The notes beneath the pieces were generated by a model that did no database searches, was not told where the DNA came from, and saw only the letters and a list, made by a program, of their open reading frames with translations. From Bacillota bacterium (GTDB lineage Bacteria; Bacillota; Clostridia; Oscillospirales; Acutalibacteraceae), in NCBI GenBank assembly GCA_023418995.1, contig JAEZYP010000030.1:1-43496 (forward strand): a stretch of DNA of 43,496 bases, written 5' to 3'. Shown here one piece after another: positions 14,899-23,475 of the stretch. A program made the position numbers and the translations under genes. Position 1 is the first letter of the stretch. Every line of letters starts with the position of its first letter.

Positions 14899-16383
14899 TT
14901 ACTTCTTGGCATAAATGACTTCTTCATCCATTATCTTCAGCGCCTGTTGTTCAAGCTGATATGCCTCATAGCGCTTTTGATTTGCTTCTAAAGCAAGACT
15001 ATTGATGCGCTGCTGAACCTCATGATTTTTCAATAATGGAATGGGTATCTGTCTTACATGGTTATCGTCAATCTCATCTACCACTGCGCCGTATGTAAAA
15101 CGTGTGATAAGCTGGGATCCATAGTCTGATGCAAGAAAGATGTTAAGATAACCAGAAATATCGTTTGCTGCCGGAACTACTCTGATAATATGCTCGCTTG
15201 CAACCCAATGCTCCCAATGTTTTGGAACAATTGCGACTTTTCCAATTGTTCCGCTGCGAGTAATGAGCGTAGTGTTTTCTGATATCTCCAACTCGTCCAT
15301 AATACGCTTATTGTGTTTTGAGTTTGAAAGGTATTTTTTGTTTGACGGATCTAATTCATGTATCTGCTTACCTCCAAAAAGAACATGTCCATATCCCTCT
15401 TCCACATAGACACGCTTGAATCTTCCTGGCAGAATTACTTCTTTGCTGATTCGGCTATCTCCGATAGTTGTGACCTCTTCAGCGTACTCGTTTAAATGTT
15501 TCATTATGGCATCGACAATAGGAACATGATAGGAAGCATCCAAACGCCCGACCATATTACTTAGTTTCACACTAAATGTACCAACGGTAGCGTCTTTCTT
15601 GTAATACTCAACCTCAAATTCGTTGAGTGCAGGTAGCTGCAGCTCATCAATGAGAAATTGAGTAGCCTCATCAATCAAATCGTTCGATTCGTCTCTTAAT
15701 TCATAGGAGCGAGCAATGAGATTGCTAATTCTTCTTTTAATTTCAATGGGAGCATCTGGTATTTGGATTTCACATAGATGTTCAGGTTCCAAATGGGTTA
15801 TCACGGAGCCATATCCATTTGTTTTTAAGATTGTGTTACCAATTTTTGATTTTAAGAATGTATAAACATAACCCAAATTCTCTTGCTTTTTAAAAGTAAT
15901 TCGTATTACATCATCGGAATATACCTTCTCAAGATTCGTTTTTGAGACATAGGATATTGTCCCAATAGTGCCTGATCTCGTGAGTAGGAGAGTATTGCTT
16001 TTTAGCCTAAGTTCCTTCATATCACATTTCGTGATTGCCGAAATGAATTTTTCAGCTTTTGGGTATACATCCGTCATTTGTGACGGAAGAAAAAATGGTT
16101 CACCATGCACGCTATCGGAATATATTCTTTTAAATCTTCCCGGGTAATAGGCATTATCAATAAGCCCATTCTCGCCCGCAAGAGGAACACAAGAATATTT
16201 TCCATTCACAATAGTCGTTCTCGCTTGCTTTGCCACTACATCGAAGACGCTCGCCTCAAGACGTTTCCCCCGTGCAAGCACCTCGGATAGAGTTACTGCA
16301 CACCACTTGACAGGCGCTTTATTGATGATGGTTCCCGCTGATGAATCAACATCAAACTTAAATGCCACGCTCTGGTTTACCAT
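14899..16383 (-). CDS. hsdS: Restriction-modification specificity subunit (HsdS-like)
   Basis: This specificity subunit of about 494 residues has two target-recognition domains. Each carries a recognisable copy of the same pattern, PGRFKR-[IV]-Y followed about 60 residues later by LLTRSGTIG or LITRSGTIG, the signature of the type I S family. Helical spacers follow each domain (around SNLIARSYELRDESNDL and the C-terminal QQRINSLALEANQKRYEAYQLEQQAL). The ATG at 16383 is chosen because AGGAGGGG lies directly upstream; a longer frame begins at 16407 but contains that ribosome site. It overlaps the methyltransferase gene by 7 bases, so both are translated from one message. It sets the DNA sequence recognised by the complex. 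Confidence 0.92.
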   Translation of the reverse strand: MVNQSVAFKFDVDSSAGTIINKAPVKWCAVTLSEVLARGKRLEASVFDVVAKQARTTIVNGKYSCVPLAGENGLIDNAYYPGRFKRIYSDSVHGEPFFLPSQMTDVYPKAEKFISAITKCDMKELRLKSNTLLLTRSGTIGTISYVSKTNLEKVYSDDVIRITFKKQENLGYVYTFLKSKIGNTILKTNGYGSVITHLEPEHLCEIQIPDAPIEIKRRISNLIARSYELRDESNDLIDEATQFLIDELQLPALNEFEVEYYKKDATVGTFSVKLSNMVGRLDASYHVPIVDAIMKHLNEYAEEVTTIGDSRISKEVILPGRFKRVYVEEGYGHVLFGGKQIHELDPSNKKYLSNSKHNKRIMDELEISENTTLITRSGTIGKVAIVPKHWEHWVASEHIIRVVPAANDISGYLNIFLASDYGSQLITRFTYGAVVDEIDDNHVRQIPIPLLKNHEVQQRINSLALEANQKRYEAYQLEQQALKIMDEEVIYAKK

Positions 16384-18398
16384 GATAACCCCTCCTGGGC
16401 TTTCCATTCACCAAATATTGCTGGAACATCGGGTGTCTGGTCATCCTCAACCTTTTTCTTCTGCTCATGGGCGACAGTACGATTTCCTTCGCCTATCTCT
16501 CCAAGTACAAAAACGCTGTTGGTATCAGGAACGAGTATTTCGTTACCTTCCTTATCACGCTTAAAAATTGGGTTTCCACGTTTATCATGTCCGATTTTCT
16601 CGACCATTGCCATAAAAATACTGTAGTCAGCCATTGTACCTCTTTTTTCTTCAGCATCCTTCTGAGCTTGCGTTTTCTTTTGCAAGAACAAAACGGAGGT
16701 TTGAGTGCCATTTCTGGGCTGAAAGGTGTCTACATGCAAATCTATGCTTGCAATGATGCGGTGATTCTTGATAAGCCACTCACGGATATATCCGAGGCCA
16801 GGAGAACCGAGAATAGAGTCAGGCAAGACAATTCCCATTCTTCCTCCGGGAACTAGAAACTGAGTGCAACGTTCTATGAACAAGACTTCGGGAGGAGCGG
16901 ATGATTGCAGTCTATCTGTCATACTCCATAAGCCTGTTTTCTTATCGTTTGCCCAGATGTGTGCCAGTTCAAATTGTTCAAGAATATTCTTATCCTTGAT
17001 TGGTATTTTGCTACCAAACGGTGGATTCGTTACAATGACGTTAAAAAAAGCAATTGAATTGTGATTCCTTATATCTGCTTTACGGATACCCAAAGCATCA
17101 GCAAGTCTTGACTTGAACTCGTCCGACCACTCATGTGGCGGAAGGAGCGAGTTCGTTTGCAAGATGTTCCCACTCCCGTCATTGTTCATAACCATGTTCA
17201 TCTTCGTTGCTTTAACCAAATCAGGGTTGATATCAAAGCCGAAGTAATTCGATGCTGCCATTTCGGAAATCTTATCTTGGAAGGCTCGAACACTGTCAGA
17301 ATCCCAGTCTATTCGCTTTGCACCAAGTTGCTGAGAGAACTGTTCTTCAAGCTGTGCAATGACATGGGTCATTGCAGTTACGAGAAAACCTCCGGTGCCA
17401 CAGGAGCTGTCCAATACATGTTCGTCAATCTTGGGGTTAATCATTTCAACTACCATTTTCATGACATTCCTAGGCGTGAAAAACTCGCCACGGTCACCAC
17501 GAAGATTCGCTCCAACGATTTCTTCATACGCCTTGCCCTTAATGTCGATGTTTGTATTCAGCAGACTGTATTGCTGCAATTCGCTAACAATATAGGCGAG
17601 GCTTCTCGGCTTCAATTTGATTATGTCATTGGCATCAAATATCTTACCATGGCGTTTTTTTACTCGTTCAAAAATCTTAGATATACGTTTTTGCACTGTA
17701 AGCTGTCCATCTGGGTTGGAGCGTTCTTCTGATGTAGTATAGAACTCCAGTGGGTTAGGTATGTTTCGTTCATCCTCAATCTTGCAGAAAATCACTTTAA
17801 GCAATTCAAAAAAAGCCGGTTGCTTTTGCAAGCCATCATTTACATAAATGTGATTATGACAGGTTTTGAAAACAAATAGAAGATTATCGTCAAATGCATT
17901 CCTTAAGCTTTTACGACTAGGCCTATTGACATCATCAAGATTTCCGTCAGCTGAAGGAATATCGTTGTATTCCATAAAGTTGATATTACCTGCTTCATCG
18001 ATACACTTTTTGAAAACGAACTTTTGAATACTATTTGTCCACATGCCCCATTCACAGTTTGGGCACACAGACATATATGATTGTAGCTGAGCAATACCGT
18101 CCTTGGCGTTGCGAGCATCAACCGTTTCTTTTTTACATTCGATTATGAGCTTTATTGTACCTTGTGTCTGCTCAGAAGCACCACGTTCCCAGATAACAAT
18201 ATCAGCACGAGGCTTATTCGATCCAACTTGTAGCGTAAATTCAATTTTTATTTGTGACGGCGCATATTTGTGCTCATTTACGAGCCGTTTTTCAATGGTT
18301 TGGCGAACATATTCTTCAGGGGTATCATTTCTAAACTTGCCGTCAATATAGTCACAGATTTTTCCTTCGGGGATTACAATTATTTTATGATCACTCAT
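16377..18398 (-). CDS. Nuclease-methyltransferase fusion (BcgI-like RM subunit)
   Basis: This protein of about 673 residues combines two activities. Residues 35-140 (numbered from the alternative ATG at 18416) form an HsdR-N-type PD-(D/E)xK nuclease-like domain with D72 in PRADIVIW and E93-x-K95 in IIECKKE. From about 290 onward it is an N6-adenine methyltransferase with motif I DSSCGTGGF (336-344) and the catalytic NPPF (464-467). No HsdR helicase gene is present. One RM polypeptide plus one S subunit matches type IIB/BcgI-style architecture, where the same complex cuts and methylates; a modification-only role is the alternative. The ATG at 18398 has GGTGG at proper spacing and is preferred. 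Confidence 0.85.
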   Translation of the reverse strand: MSDHKIIVIPEGKICDYIDGKFRNDTPEEYVRQTIEKRLVNEHKYAPSQIKIEFTLQVGSNKPRADIVIWERGASEQTQGTIKLIIECKKETVDARNAKDGIAQLQSYMSVCPNCEWGMWTNSIQKFVFKKCIDEAGNINFMEYNDIPSADGNLDDVNRPSRKSLRNAFDDNLLFVFKTCHNHIYVNDGLQKQPAFFELLKVIFCKIEDERNIPNPLEFYTTSEERSNPDGQLTVQKRISKIFERVKKRHGKIFDANDIIKLKPRSLAYIVSELQQYSLLNTNIDIKGKAYEEIVGANLRGDRGEFFTPRNVMKMVVEMINPKIDEHVLDSSCGTGGFLVTAMTHVIAQLEEQFSQQLGAKRIDWDSDSVRAFQDKISEMAASNYFGFDINPDLVKATKMNMVMNNDGSGNILQTNSLLPPHEWSDEFKSRLADALGIRKADIRNHNSIAFFNVIVTNPPFGSKIPIKDKNILEQFELAHIWANDKKTGLWSMTDRLQSSAPPEVLFIERCTQFLVPGGRMGIVLPDSILGSPGLGYIREWLIKNHRIIASIDLHVDTFQPRNGTQTSVLFLQKKTQAQKDAEEKRGTMADYSIFMAMVEKIGHDKRGNPIFKRDKEGNEILVPDTNSVFVLGEIGEGNRTVAHEQKKKVEDDQTPDVPAIFGEWKAQEGLSW

Positions 18399-18419
18399 TA
18401 TCTTTCCACCAATCATTTA

Positions 18420-18752
18420 TTAAGTGCAAGCATTCGTCAGCTTTTGCCCATCTCTAATAGTTATAACCATAGAAGGGTTATCGATTATAAGCTTGGTAAT
18501 ATCCGCTGGAATATCGCCACGTTCTTTGGCTGCTAAATCAAAAAAAATTTCTTTGGTTTTTTTATCAGCCTTGAGTATTTCCATAGATTTGAACTGCAAG
18601 GGATGAGGAGGAGGATTCACTCTGCCAGACACTATGTCGTAGAAATATGGCTTTTTTATGCTGAGTGCTGTATAAAATTCACTTTGTGTCAAGCCAGCTT
18701 CTTTAATGAGTTCTTTAAGATAATCACCAAAGCGGTTTTTGTTATTTTCCAC
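18420..18752 (-). CDS. XRE-family regulator of the RM operon
   Basis: The 110-residue protein has an N-terminal Cro/C1-type helix-turn-helix (about residues 8-62, GLTQSEFYTALSIKKPYFYDIVSG). It starts at GTG with GGAGGTGA upstream. It lies immediately before the RM gene, so the three genes form one operon. A 20-bp dyad (18771-18790) in its promoter is a likely autoregulatory operator. This arrangement recalls controller (C) proteins that delay nuclease expression when an RM system enters a new host, although the protein is longer than typical C proteins. Function inferred from position. Confidence 0.85.
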   Translation of the reverse strand: MENNKNRFGDYLKELIKEAGLTQSEFYTALSIKKPYFYDIVSGRVNPPPHPLQFKSMEILKADKKTKEIFFDLAAKERGDIPADITKLIIDNPSMVITIRDGQKLTNACT

Positions 18753-18770
18753 CCACTCTCACCTCCATTA

Positions 18771-18790
18771 AGTATGTTTGTATACATACT
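18771..18790. promoter_or_regulatory. Operator dyad upstream of XRE regulator
   Basis: AGTATGT and ACATACT are exact inverted 7-mers separated by TTGTAT, directly upstream of the GGAGGTGA ribosome site of the regulator. A related half-site, ACATAT, follows at about 18792. The site probably binds the XRE protein. Confidence 0.65.
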
Positions 18791-18948
18791 AACATATACC
18801 TTCGGTTTATTCAACAAAATGTCCTATATTTTTAATTAGCCATAGAAATCTCTTCTTAAAAACCATGTAGCATCATGCTCTTAGAAATAACCGGTAAGCG
18901 TTTTTTGACGAAATGCTGCATAACCCCGCAAATGTTACAGTAAACAAC

Positions 18949-18987
18949 AGAAATCCGCCCTCCATTAATTTTGGAGAGTGGATTTCT
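18949..18987 (+). terminator. Intrinsic terminator-like hairpin
   Basis: AGAAATCC (18949-18956) pairs with GGATTTCT (18980-18987), and CTCCA/TGGAG extend the stem inward. ATTTTG follows. No plus-strand gene precedes it in the window. Confidence 0.6.
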
Positions 18988-19083
18988 ATTTTGAGGTTAA
19001 GCTATAAATTTTTTAGCGTTTTGGCGTGTACGGAGTTTCGGGAAATGCGTCAACACTGATTTTACAAGGGCTTAAAAAATAAT

Positions 19084-19102
19084 TGGTGGAGACGAGGGGA
19101 GT
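19084..19102 (-). other. Partial copy of tmRNA (ssrA) 3' end, attachment-site scar
   Basis: The minus strand reads ACTCCCCTCGTCTCCACCA. This is the end of a T-arm stem, a 7-base acceptor strand with U at position 70, discriminator A73 and CCA, as in a tmRNA or tRNA-Ala acceptor. The T-loop and everything further 5' are missing, so it is only a fragment. Duplicated RNA-gene 3' ends of this size are left when islands integrate into ssrA or tRNA genes. Confidence 0.65.
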
Positions 19103-19286
19103 AGCATGGCTTTTGGTGTTTATTATAACGGATATTCTTAAAATAATAAAGATACTGTGTTCCCACATACTAGCCGAACAACCACAGAAACCTTGAATCC
19201 CTTTTCAATCTGTTTATTACGGGATTTACAGCCATCCTCAGAAAACATTATATGCTGAAAAAAGCTAGTAAAATTGAGGATTTCTA

Positions 19287-20498
19287 CTAATCTACCCGTT
19301 GTATCAATACTATCGTCTCCACATGATTCGTATGCGGAAACATATCAACTGGCTGAATTCTTTCCACACGGTAACCATGGGAAGTAAGGTATAACAAGTC
19401 GCGCTCCTGTGTCTCGGGGTTGCAGGAAATATAAACAACTCTCTCCGGCGAAAGCTTCACAAGCGAAGAAAGGAAACGCTCGTCGCTTCCCGCGCGGGGC
19501 GGGTCCATAAAAACCACGTCGGCTTTTTCCTTTTCCTCCGCCATACCGCTCATGAGCTCTCCGGCATCCGCTGTATAGAAATAAGCGTTCTTAATCCCGT
19601 TGCTGCGGGCATTCGTAATTGCGTCGCGTACCGCGTCTCGGTTCACTTCCACACCGATAACATTCTTCGCGCCGCCGCTTGCCGCCAGACCGATGGTGCC
19701 GATGCCGCAGTAGGCGTCAATCACCGTTTCCGTACCGGTGAGTCCGGCATACTCAATTGCCTTTTCATATAGGATTTGCGTCTGCACAGGATTAATCTGA
19801 TAAAAGGATTTGGCGGAAATACGGAAGTTACAGCCGCAGAGCTTATCCTCGATATACCCCGGGCCGTAAAGCACTTTCTCCGTATCCCCAAGCAAAACGC
19901 TGGTGAATCGATTGTTGATGTTCAGCAGTATAGTCGTGATTTCAGGATGCTGCTTGAGGAGCGCGCGTACGAAGTTGTTTTTCGCCGGCAGAATGGGAGA
20001 AACGAGAACCAGAACCACCATCACCTGCCCTGTTGAAAAGCCGCGCTTAACCAGAACATGGCGCAGTAAGCCGCGGCCGGTCAATTCGTCATATGGCTCA
20101 ATCCGGAAGCTTTTCATCAGTCCGCGGATGGTCACAATGATTTTATCGGCGGTTTCATCCTCAATCATGCAGGAATCCACCGGAATGACGCGGTGCGTGC
20201 TGGACTGGTAAATTCCCGAGATGATTGCCTGCCTTTTTTTATCCGGAGCAAACGCCGCGTGTACCTTGTTGCGGTAATGGTAAGGGTTTTCCATTCCGAT
20301 AATCGGTTCTACCGAATGGAATTTACCCAAGAGACGCTCCACCTTTGCCTGTTTCCACTTAAGCTGCTGCGGGTAGCTCATGTTTTGCAGCTGACATCCG
20401 CCACATTTGCGGTAAAGCGGGCACGGCTCCGGATTATGTTCGGTTACACCCGGTTTTACCGGCTTTATTTTTATTGGCTTCTTTGTAAATTCTTTCAA
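19287..20498 (-). CDS. rlmD: 23S rRNA (uracil-5-)-methyltransferase, RlmD/RlmCD type
   Basis: This is a TrmA/RumA-family SAM-dependent RNA methyltransferase of about 403 residues. Near the N-terminus the iron-sulfur cysteines appear in CPLYRKCGGCQ. The Rossmann motif is DAYCGIGTIGL, the DPPRAG motif follows, and the catalytic cysteine is in YISCNP. The final HTNHVETIVLI is a family hallmark. No TRAM domain precedes the cysteines. I place the start at a TTG (20498) with GGAG eight bases upstream. Upstream ATGs at 20543 and 20594 lie at or before an extended -10 promoter, so they would not be on the transcript. It probably methylates 23S rRNA (U1939 and/or U747). Confidence 0.88.
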   Translation of the reverse strand: MKEFTKKPIKIKPVKPGVTEHNPEPCPLYRKCGGCQLQNMSYPQQLKWKQAKVERLLGKFHSVEPIIGMENPYHYRNKVHAAFAPDKKRQAIISGIYQSSTHRVIPVDSCMIEDETADKIIVTIRGLMKSFRIEPYDELTGRGLLRHVLVKRGFSTGQVMVVLVLVSPILPAKNNFVRALLKQHPEITTILLNINNRFTSVLLGDTEKVLYGPGYIEDKLCGCNFRISAKSFYQINPVQTQILYEKAIEYAGLTGTETVIDAYCGIGTIGLAASGGAKNVIGVEVNRDAVRDAITNARSNGIKNAYFYTADAGELMSGMAEEKEKADVVFMDPPRAGSDERFLSSLVKLSPERVVYISCNPETQERDLLYLTSHGYRVERIQPVDMFPHTNHVETIVLIQRVD

Positions 20499-20541
20499 TT
20501 GGCGCACTCCGTTTCTTGAATTCCTGCGTTTTATTTGTTTC

Positions 20542-20550
20542 ATTATAGCA
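20542..20550 (-). promoter_or_regulatory. Extended -10 promoter of rlmD-like gene
   Basis: On the minus strand TGCTATAAT gives a perfect TGn-TATAAT extended -10 box, with no good -35. It lies about 45 bases upstream of the preferred TTG start. Confidence 0.6.
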
Positions 20551-20636
20551 TAGATTCGGAATCGCAGGGAATCCAAAATTTCCTGACGATTCATGACAGT
20601 CAGTATTTTGCCGCCAGTTTCCTAATTATGATGCTA

Positions 20637-20680
20637 AAAGCTGCTGAAGCTCTCAGTAGCATGAGGGGTCCAGCAGCTTT
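20637..20680 (-). terminator. Terminator of lipoprotein gene
   Basis: AAAGCTGCTG (20637-20646) and CAGCAGCTTT (20671-20680) are exact inverted 10-mers. On the minus strand the stem ends in CTTTTAG, downstream of the lipoprotein stop at 20791. Confidence 0.75.
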
Positions 20681-20790
20681 ATATAGACAATTCTCCGTAT
20701 TCATTATGCTCATACTTGAATTTAATTTCAGCCATAGCCTAGATTAATAATTCCGGTTTGTCAAGCATCATAAAATGTTCATAGTCTGCA

Positions 20791-21444
20791 TTACGCCTGA
20801 GGAGAAGATGATATAACATCGGATACCTTGATACGACCGGAAATCAATCGATTTGATTCATCTAAATCGCCGTAAATGCTGTATTTATCATATTGAAATA
20901 TGAAAACAGGGAGATCCGTCATATCAGATATCTCGACATTAAGCTTGACTCCCAATTCCTTTTGAATTTGCTCCACGGACATACCGATTTCCATGCCTTT
21001 TATAAGACTTCCCGTGTCGGATGAATCCGTAGCCTCAACACAACTCACGATCCCTGTAACCTTCTCATCGTCAAAGTAAAAAAAGTAAGGCAGCGAATCA
21101 AATTTAATTCTTCCGTACCGCTGTTCATCTACAGTGTACTTCCCGTATTTTTTGATCAAATCGGTTCCGCGCATCCCCATAAAGCTAACTGCGGGCAAAA
21201 TCTGTTCGGAGCTTTCCGGCATCTGACTGGTTTGCGACGAGGAAGGTTCCGAGGAAGCTGGTTGCGTTGCGTCTTCGTTACCGGAATTATTTTTTGCGGG
21301 GGCAGATGAAGAGGGAGCAGACGATAAAACCAGCTGATCCGTTTTCCCCTGTGAGCCATCCGCAAACGTGCCGCAGGCCGAAATGAATAAAAATAAAAGG
21401 GCAGCCGCAGCAACTTTCATTATCTTTCGGTTATTTGTAATCAT
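20791..21444 (-). CDS. Predicted lipoprotein, unknown function
   Basis: The 217-residue protein has a lipoprotein signal peptide: charged NNRK, a hydrophobic core and lipobox ISAC with the acylated cysteine at residue 24. A Ser/Gln/Pro-rich linker (about 30-75) tethers a C-terminal domain of about 130 residues (from ILPAVSFMGMRGTDL). In that domain KKYGKY, YFFYFDDEKV and GMEIGMSVEQIQKELG suggest an alternating helix/strand fold like SmpA/BamE-type or DUF3862-like lipoproteins, but I cannot fix the family. AGGAG precedes the ATG. It is transcribed alone, with a terminator downstream. Confidence 0.75.
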   Translation of the reverse strand: MITNNRKIMKVAAAALLFLFISACGTFADGSQGKTDQLVLSSAPSSSAPAKNNSGNEDATQPASSEPSSSQTSQMPESSEQILPAVSFMGMRGTDLIKKYGKYTVDEQRYGRIKFDSLPYFFYFDDEKVTGIVSCVEATDSSDTGSLIKGMEIGMSVEQIQKELGVKLNVEISDMTDLPVFIFQYDKYSIYGDLDESNRLISGRIKVSDVISSSPQA

Positions 21445-21557
21445 AGTCTAATTAACTCCTTCCGCCATCACACACAGTTATTTTCAGTGTGCTTGCATTT
21501 GATTTTTAGGCTTATTAAATAATAGCAGTTATATATTATATTTTTGATATTACAATA

Positions 21558-23075
21558 TTAATTTCTCAGTCTGCCTTTTCTGATTTCTTTCAATCTTTCC
21601 AGTGTATCCAGAAAGGATTCGCGGTCCATAGCGGAATTTGTGAAGAAGAACAGAAGCGCTGAAGCGAAGAAAACGGAGATGGACAACACAAAGAAGGACA
21701 GGATAGAATCCGAGCGGATATGGAATGGAATGAAGTAAACCGCCGCGAGCATCAGGCTGTTTGCCAGAAGGCGCAAAAAAATCGCAGTAAGGTTTCTTTG
21801 GAGTAGGTGGCGCTGGACATAAAAAATGTAACAGACGGAACGGAGGAACGAAGCGACAGCCGCTCCGATCAGTACCCCGGAAATTCCAAAAATCAAAGTA
21901 AATAGAACAGAAAGTATAATATTCAGTACAGCCTCGACCAGATTCAGATTCTTGTTTTCCGCGTACTTCCCCGCGGCTTCCACCAGCGTAACAGACGGCG
22001 TGCGGAGCATACGCACCAGACCGCTGATTACAAACCAGAGCGCAAGCTGAGGAACAATATAATTCGCGTCGCTGATATTCCTCGTATAGACAGAAATAAA
22101 CGGAAGAATCAACTTCAGCGCGCAGGCATAGCATAAGAAGGTTATGGTAAAGTAAATATACTCATAGGTATTATAGCTTTTCAGCAGAGCCCTTTTCTCG
22201 CTTCGGGCAATCAGATTGCCGAAGGAGGCCGAAAGGCCGCTGGAGAACACGTTAACAATCATCAGGATAGCCGAAAACACCATGTTATAAACGGAATATA
22301 CGCTGACATCCTTTAACCCGCTCATAAAAGTTAACAACACCACAGGCGTATAGGCAATCACAATGCTTGAGACCTGATAGGAAAACGCAGCCCACCGGTT
22401 TGAAATCGAATTCATATCCGGTTCTACCTTAAAATCAACATAGGGGTAATTTGTTTTTACATACCGGATCAACCGAAACGCTCGCAGAATGTAAACCAGC
22501 GTGGCTACCAGCTGAACAATCAGGATGGAGAAATGAAGATAAATTAATACGACGGAAAAAGCTAAATTCAGAATAAAGCCCTGAGACTGCAAATTTGCCT
22601 CGACGTAAAGCTTCTGATCCGCGGTAATCAGAGTGCGGTATTTTCCAAGGAACATGTATTCCATAATCATCCCGGCACTGAGAATCAGAATCAAGAGAAA
22701 TACATCCGTCTTGGGAACCGAGCTTTTTACTGCAAAGGGGTAAACCAGCGCCAGAACGGAAAGCAACGCGATGAACAGATAAGCTGATTTTCGGAAGAAA
22801 ACCGCTGTGGCGGATAATATTCCGTTTATTTTTTTGTGGTCATTCCGGGCAAGCGGCTGATAGAGCGCGGCGTTGGAGGCTACGCTGATTCCGGAACTTA
22901 CCACGCTGAAATAGGTTAGAAACTGCTTGATCGAGCTAACCAGCCCGTTGACCTCTGAGCCGTATTCCTGAATCAGCAGGCGCGGAAGAATCAGACCGCA
23001 TATCACAATAACGACCTGCTCTATCATACTTGCTGATACTATTTTTAATGCATTTTTTGTTCTGTTGGCTTTCAT
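21558..23075 (-). CDS. Polysaccharide flippase, Wzx/MATE-like
   Basis: This membrane protein of about 505 residues has twelve to fourteen hydrophobic segments and the polysaccharide-synthase/oligosaccharide-flippase pattern at its N-terminus (a basic start, then IVSASMIEQVVIVICGLILPRLLIQEYGSEVNGL). It would move lipid-linked glycans across the cytoplasmic membrane. The frame opens at 23231, but a -10 box (TATAAT on the minus strand, 23217-23222) lies inside that extension, so transcription begins later and the ATG at 23075 with AGG upstream is used. No glycosyltransferase genes flank it, so its glycan cannot be named. Confidence 0.82.
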   Translation of the reverse strand: MKANRTKNALKIVSASMIEQVVIVICGLILPRLLIQEYGSEVNGLVSSIKQFLTYFSVVSSGISVASNAALYQPLARNDHKKINGILSATAVFFRKSAYLFIALLSVLALVYPFAVKSSVPKTDVFLLILILSAGMIMEYMFLGKYRTLITADQKLYVEANLQSQGFILNLAFSVVLIYLHFSILIVQLVATLVYILRAFRLIRYVKTNYPYVDFKVEPDMNSISNRWAAFSYQVSSIVIAYTPVVLLTFMSGLKDVSVYSVYNMVFSAILMIVNVFSSGLSASFGNLIARSEKRALLKSYNTYEYIYFTITFLCYACALKLILPFISVYTRNISDANYIVPQLALWFVISGLVRMLRTPSVTLVEAAGKYAENKNLNLVEAVLNIILSVLFTLIFGISGVLIGAAVASFLRSVCYIFYVQRHLLQRNLTAIFLRLLANSLMLAAVYFIPFHIRSDSILSFFVLSISVFFASALLFFFTNSAMDRESFLDTLERLKEIRKGRLRN

Positions 23076-23216
23076 GGCTGACCTGTCTTTCCTGATATCT
23101 TCTTTCTTATTCTGCCCCGGCTTCCATTGCCGGCAATCAAAAAGCATGCGTTCTATTTTATCATATTTACCGCGAAATGCAACTCGCATAATGCGGGAAA
23201 CAAATTCAATTGCTGC

Positions 23217-23222
23217 ATTATA
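23217..23222 (-). promoter_or_regulatory. -10 box upstream of the flippase gene
   Basis: TATAAT occurs on the minus strand about 140 bases upstream of the preferred ATG at 23075. A -35 element is not convincing. The remaining intergenic sequence up to 23394 is very AT-rich, and I see nothing else in it. Confidence 0.5.
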
Positions 23223-23394
23223 AAAAATCAACGTAAATTAATCGTCAGAATATTAATTTTGGGCCAGGCAGTCTAGCCGCCCACAAATATAAACATCTAC
23301 GGCAACGCAAAAAAAAATTAATAAAAATAGACAGAATTAATATGGTTACCTTCAATTATTTTATAAATATAATTAAAAAACTAATTGAATTTCT

Positions 23395-23423
23395 TTGCAG
23401 AAAAGGAAATTATATAGTATAAT
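23395..23423 (+). promoter_or_regulatory. Promoter of the hydrogenase operon
   Basis: TTGCAG at 23395-23400 and TATAAT at 23418-23423 are 17 bases apart. The predicted transcript starts near 23430 and leaves a leader of about 45 bases before the TTG start at 23476. Confidence 0.7.
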
Positions 23424-23475
23424 AAAGACATTGTTAAATTATTTGCATAGCCAATTGTGCAGAGAGGAGAAAACT

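Larger units (their letters stand above)
18841..19286. other. Island/chromosome junction without genes
   Basis: This 446-base stretch holds no supportable protein gene. It contains a terminator-like hairpin (18949-18987) and a short copy of a tmRNA 3' end (19084-19102). The rest is AT-rich and featureless to me. Confidence 0.6.

Noticed and set aside
21550..22134. 194-residue minus-strand frame
   Set aside because: It overlaps the flippase gene in another frame, and its composition (Cys/Arg/Phe-rich) is typical of a shadow frame.
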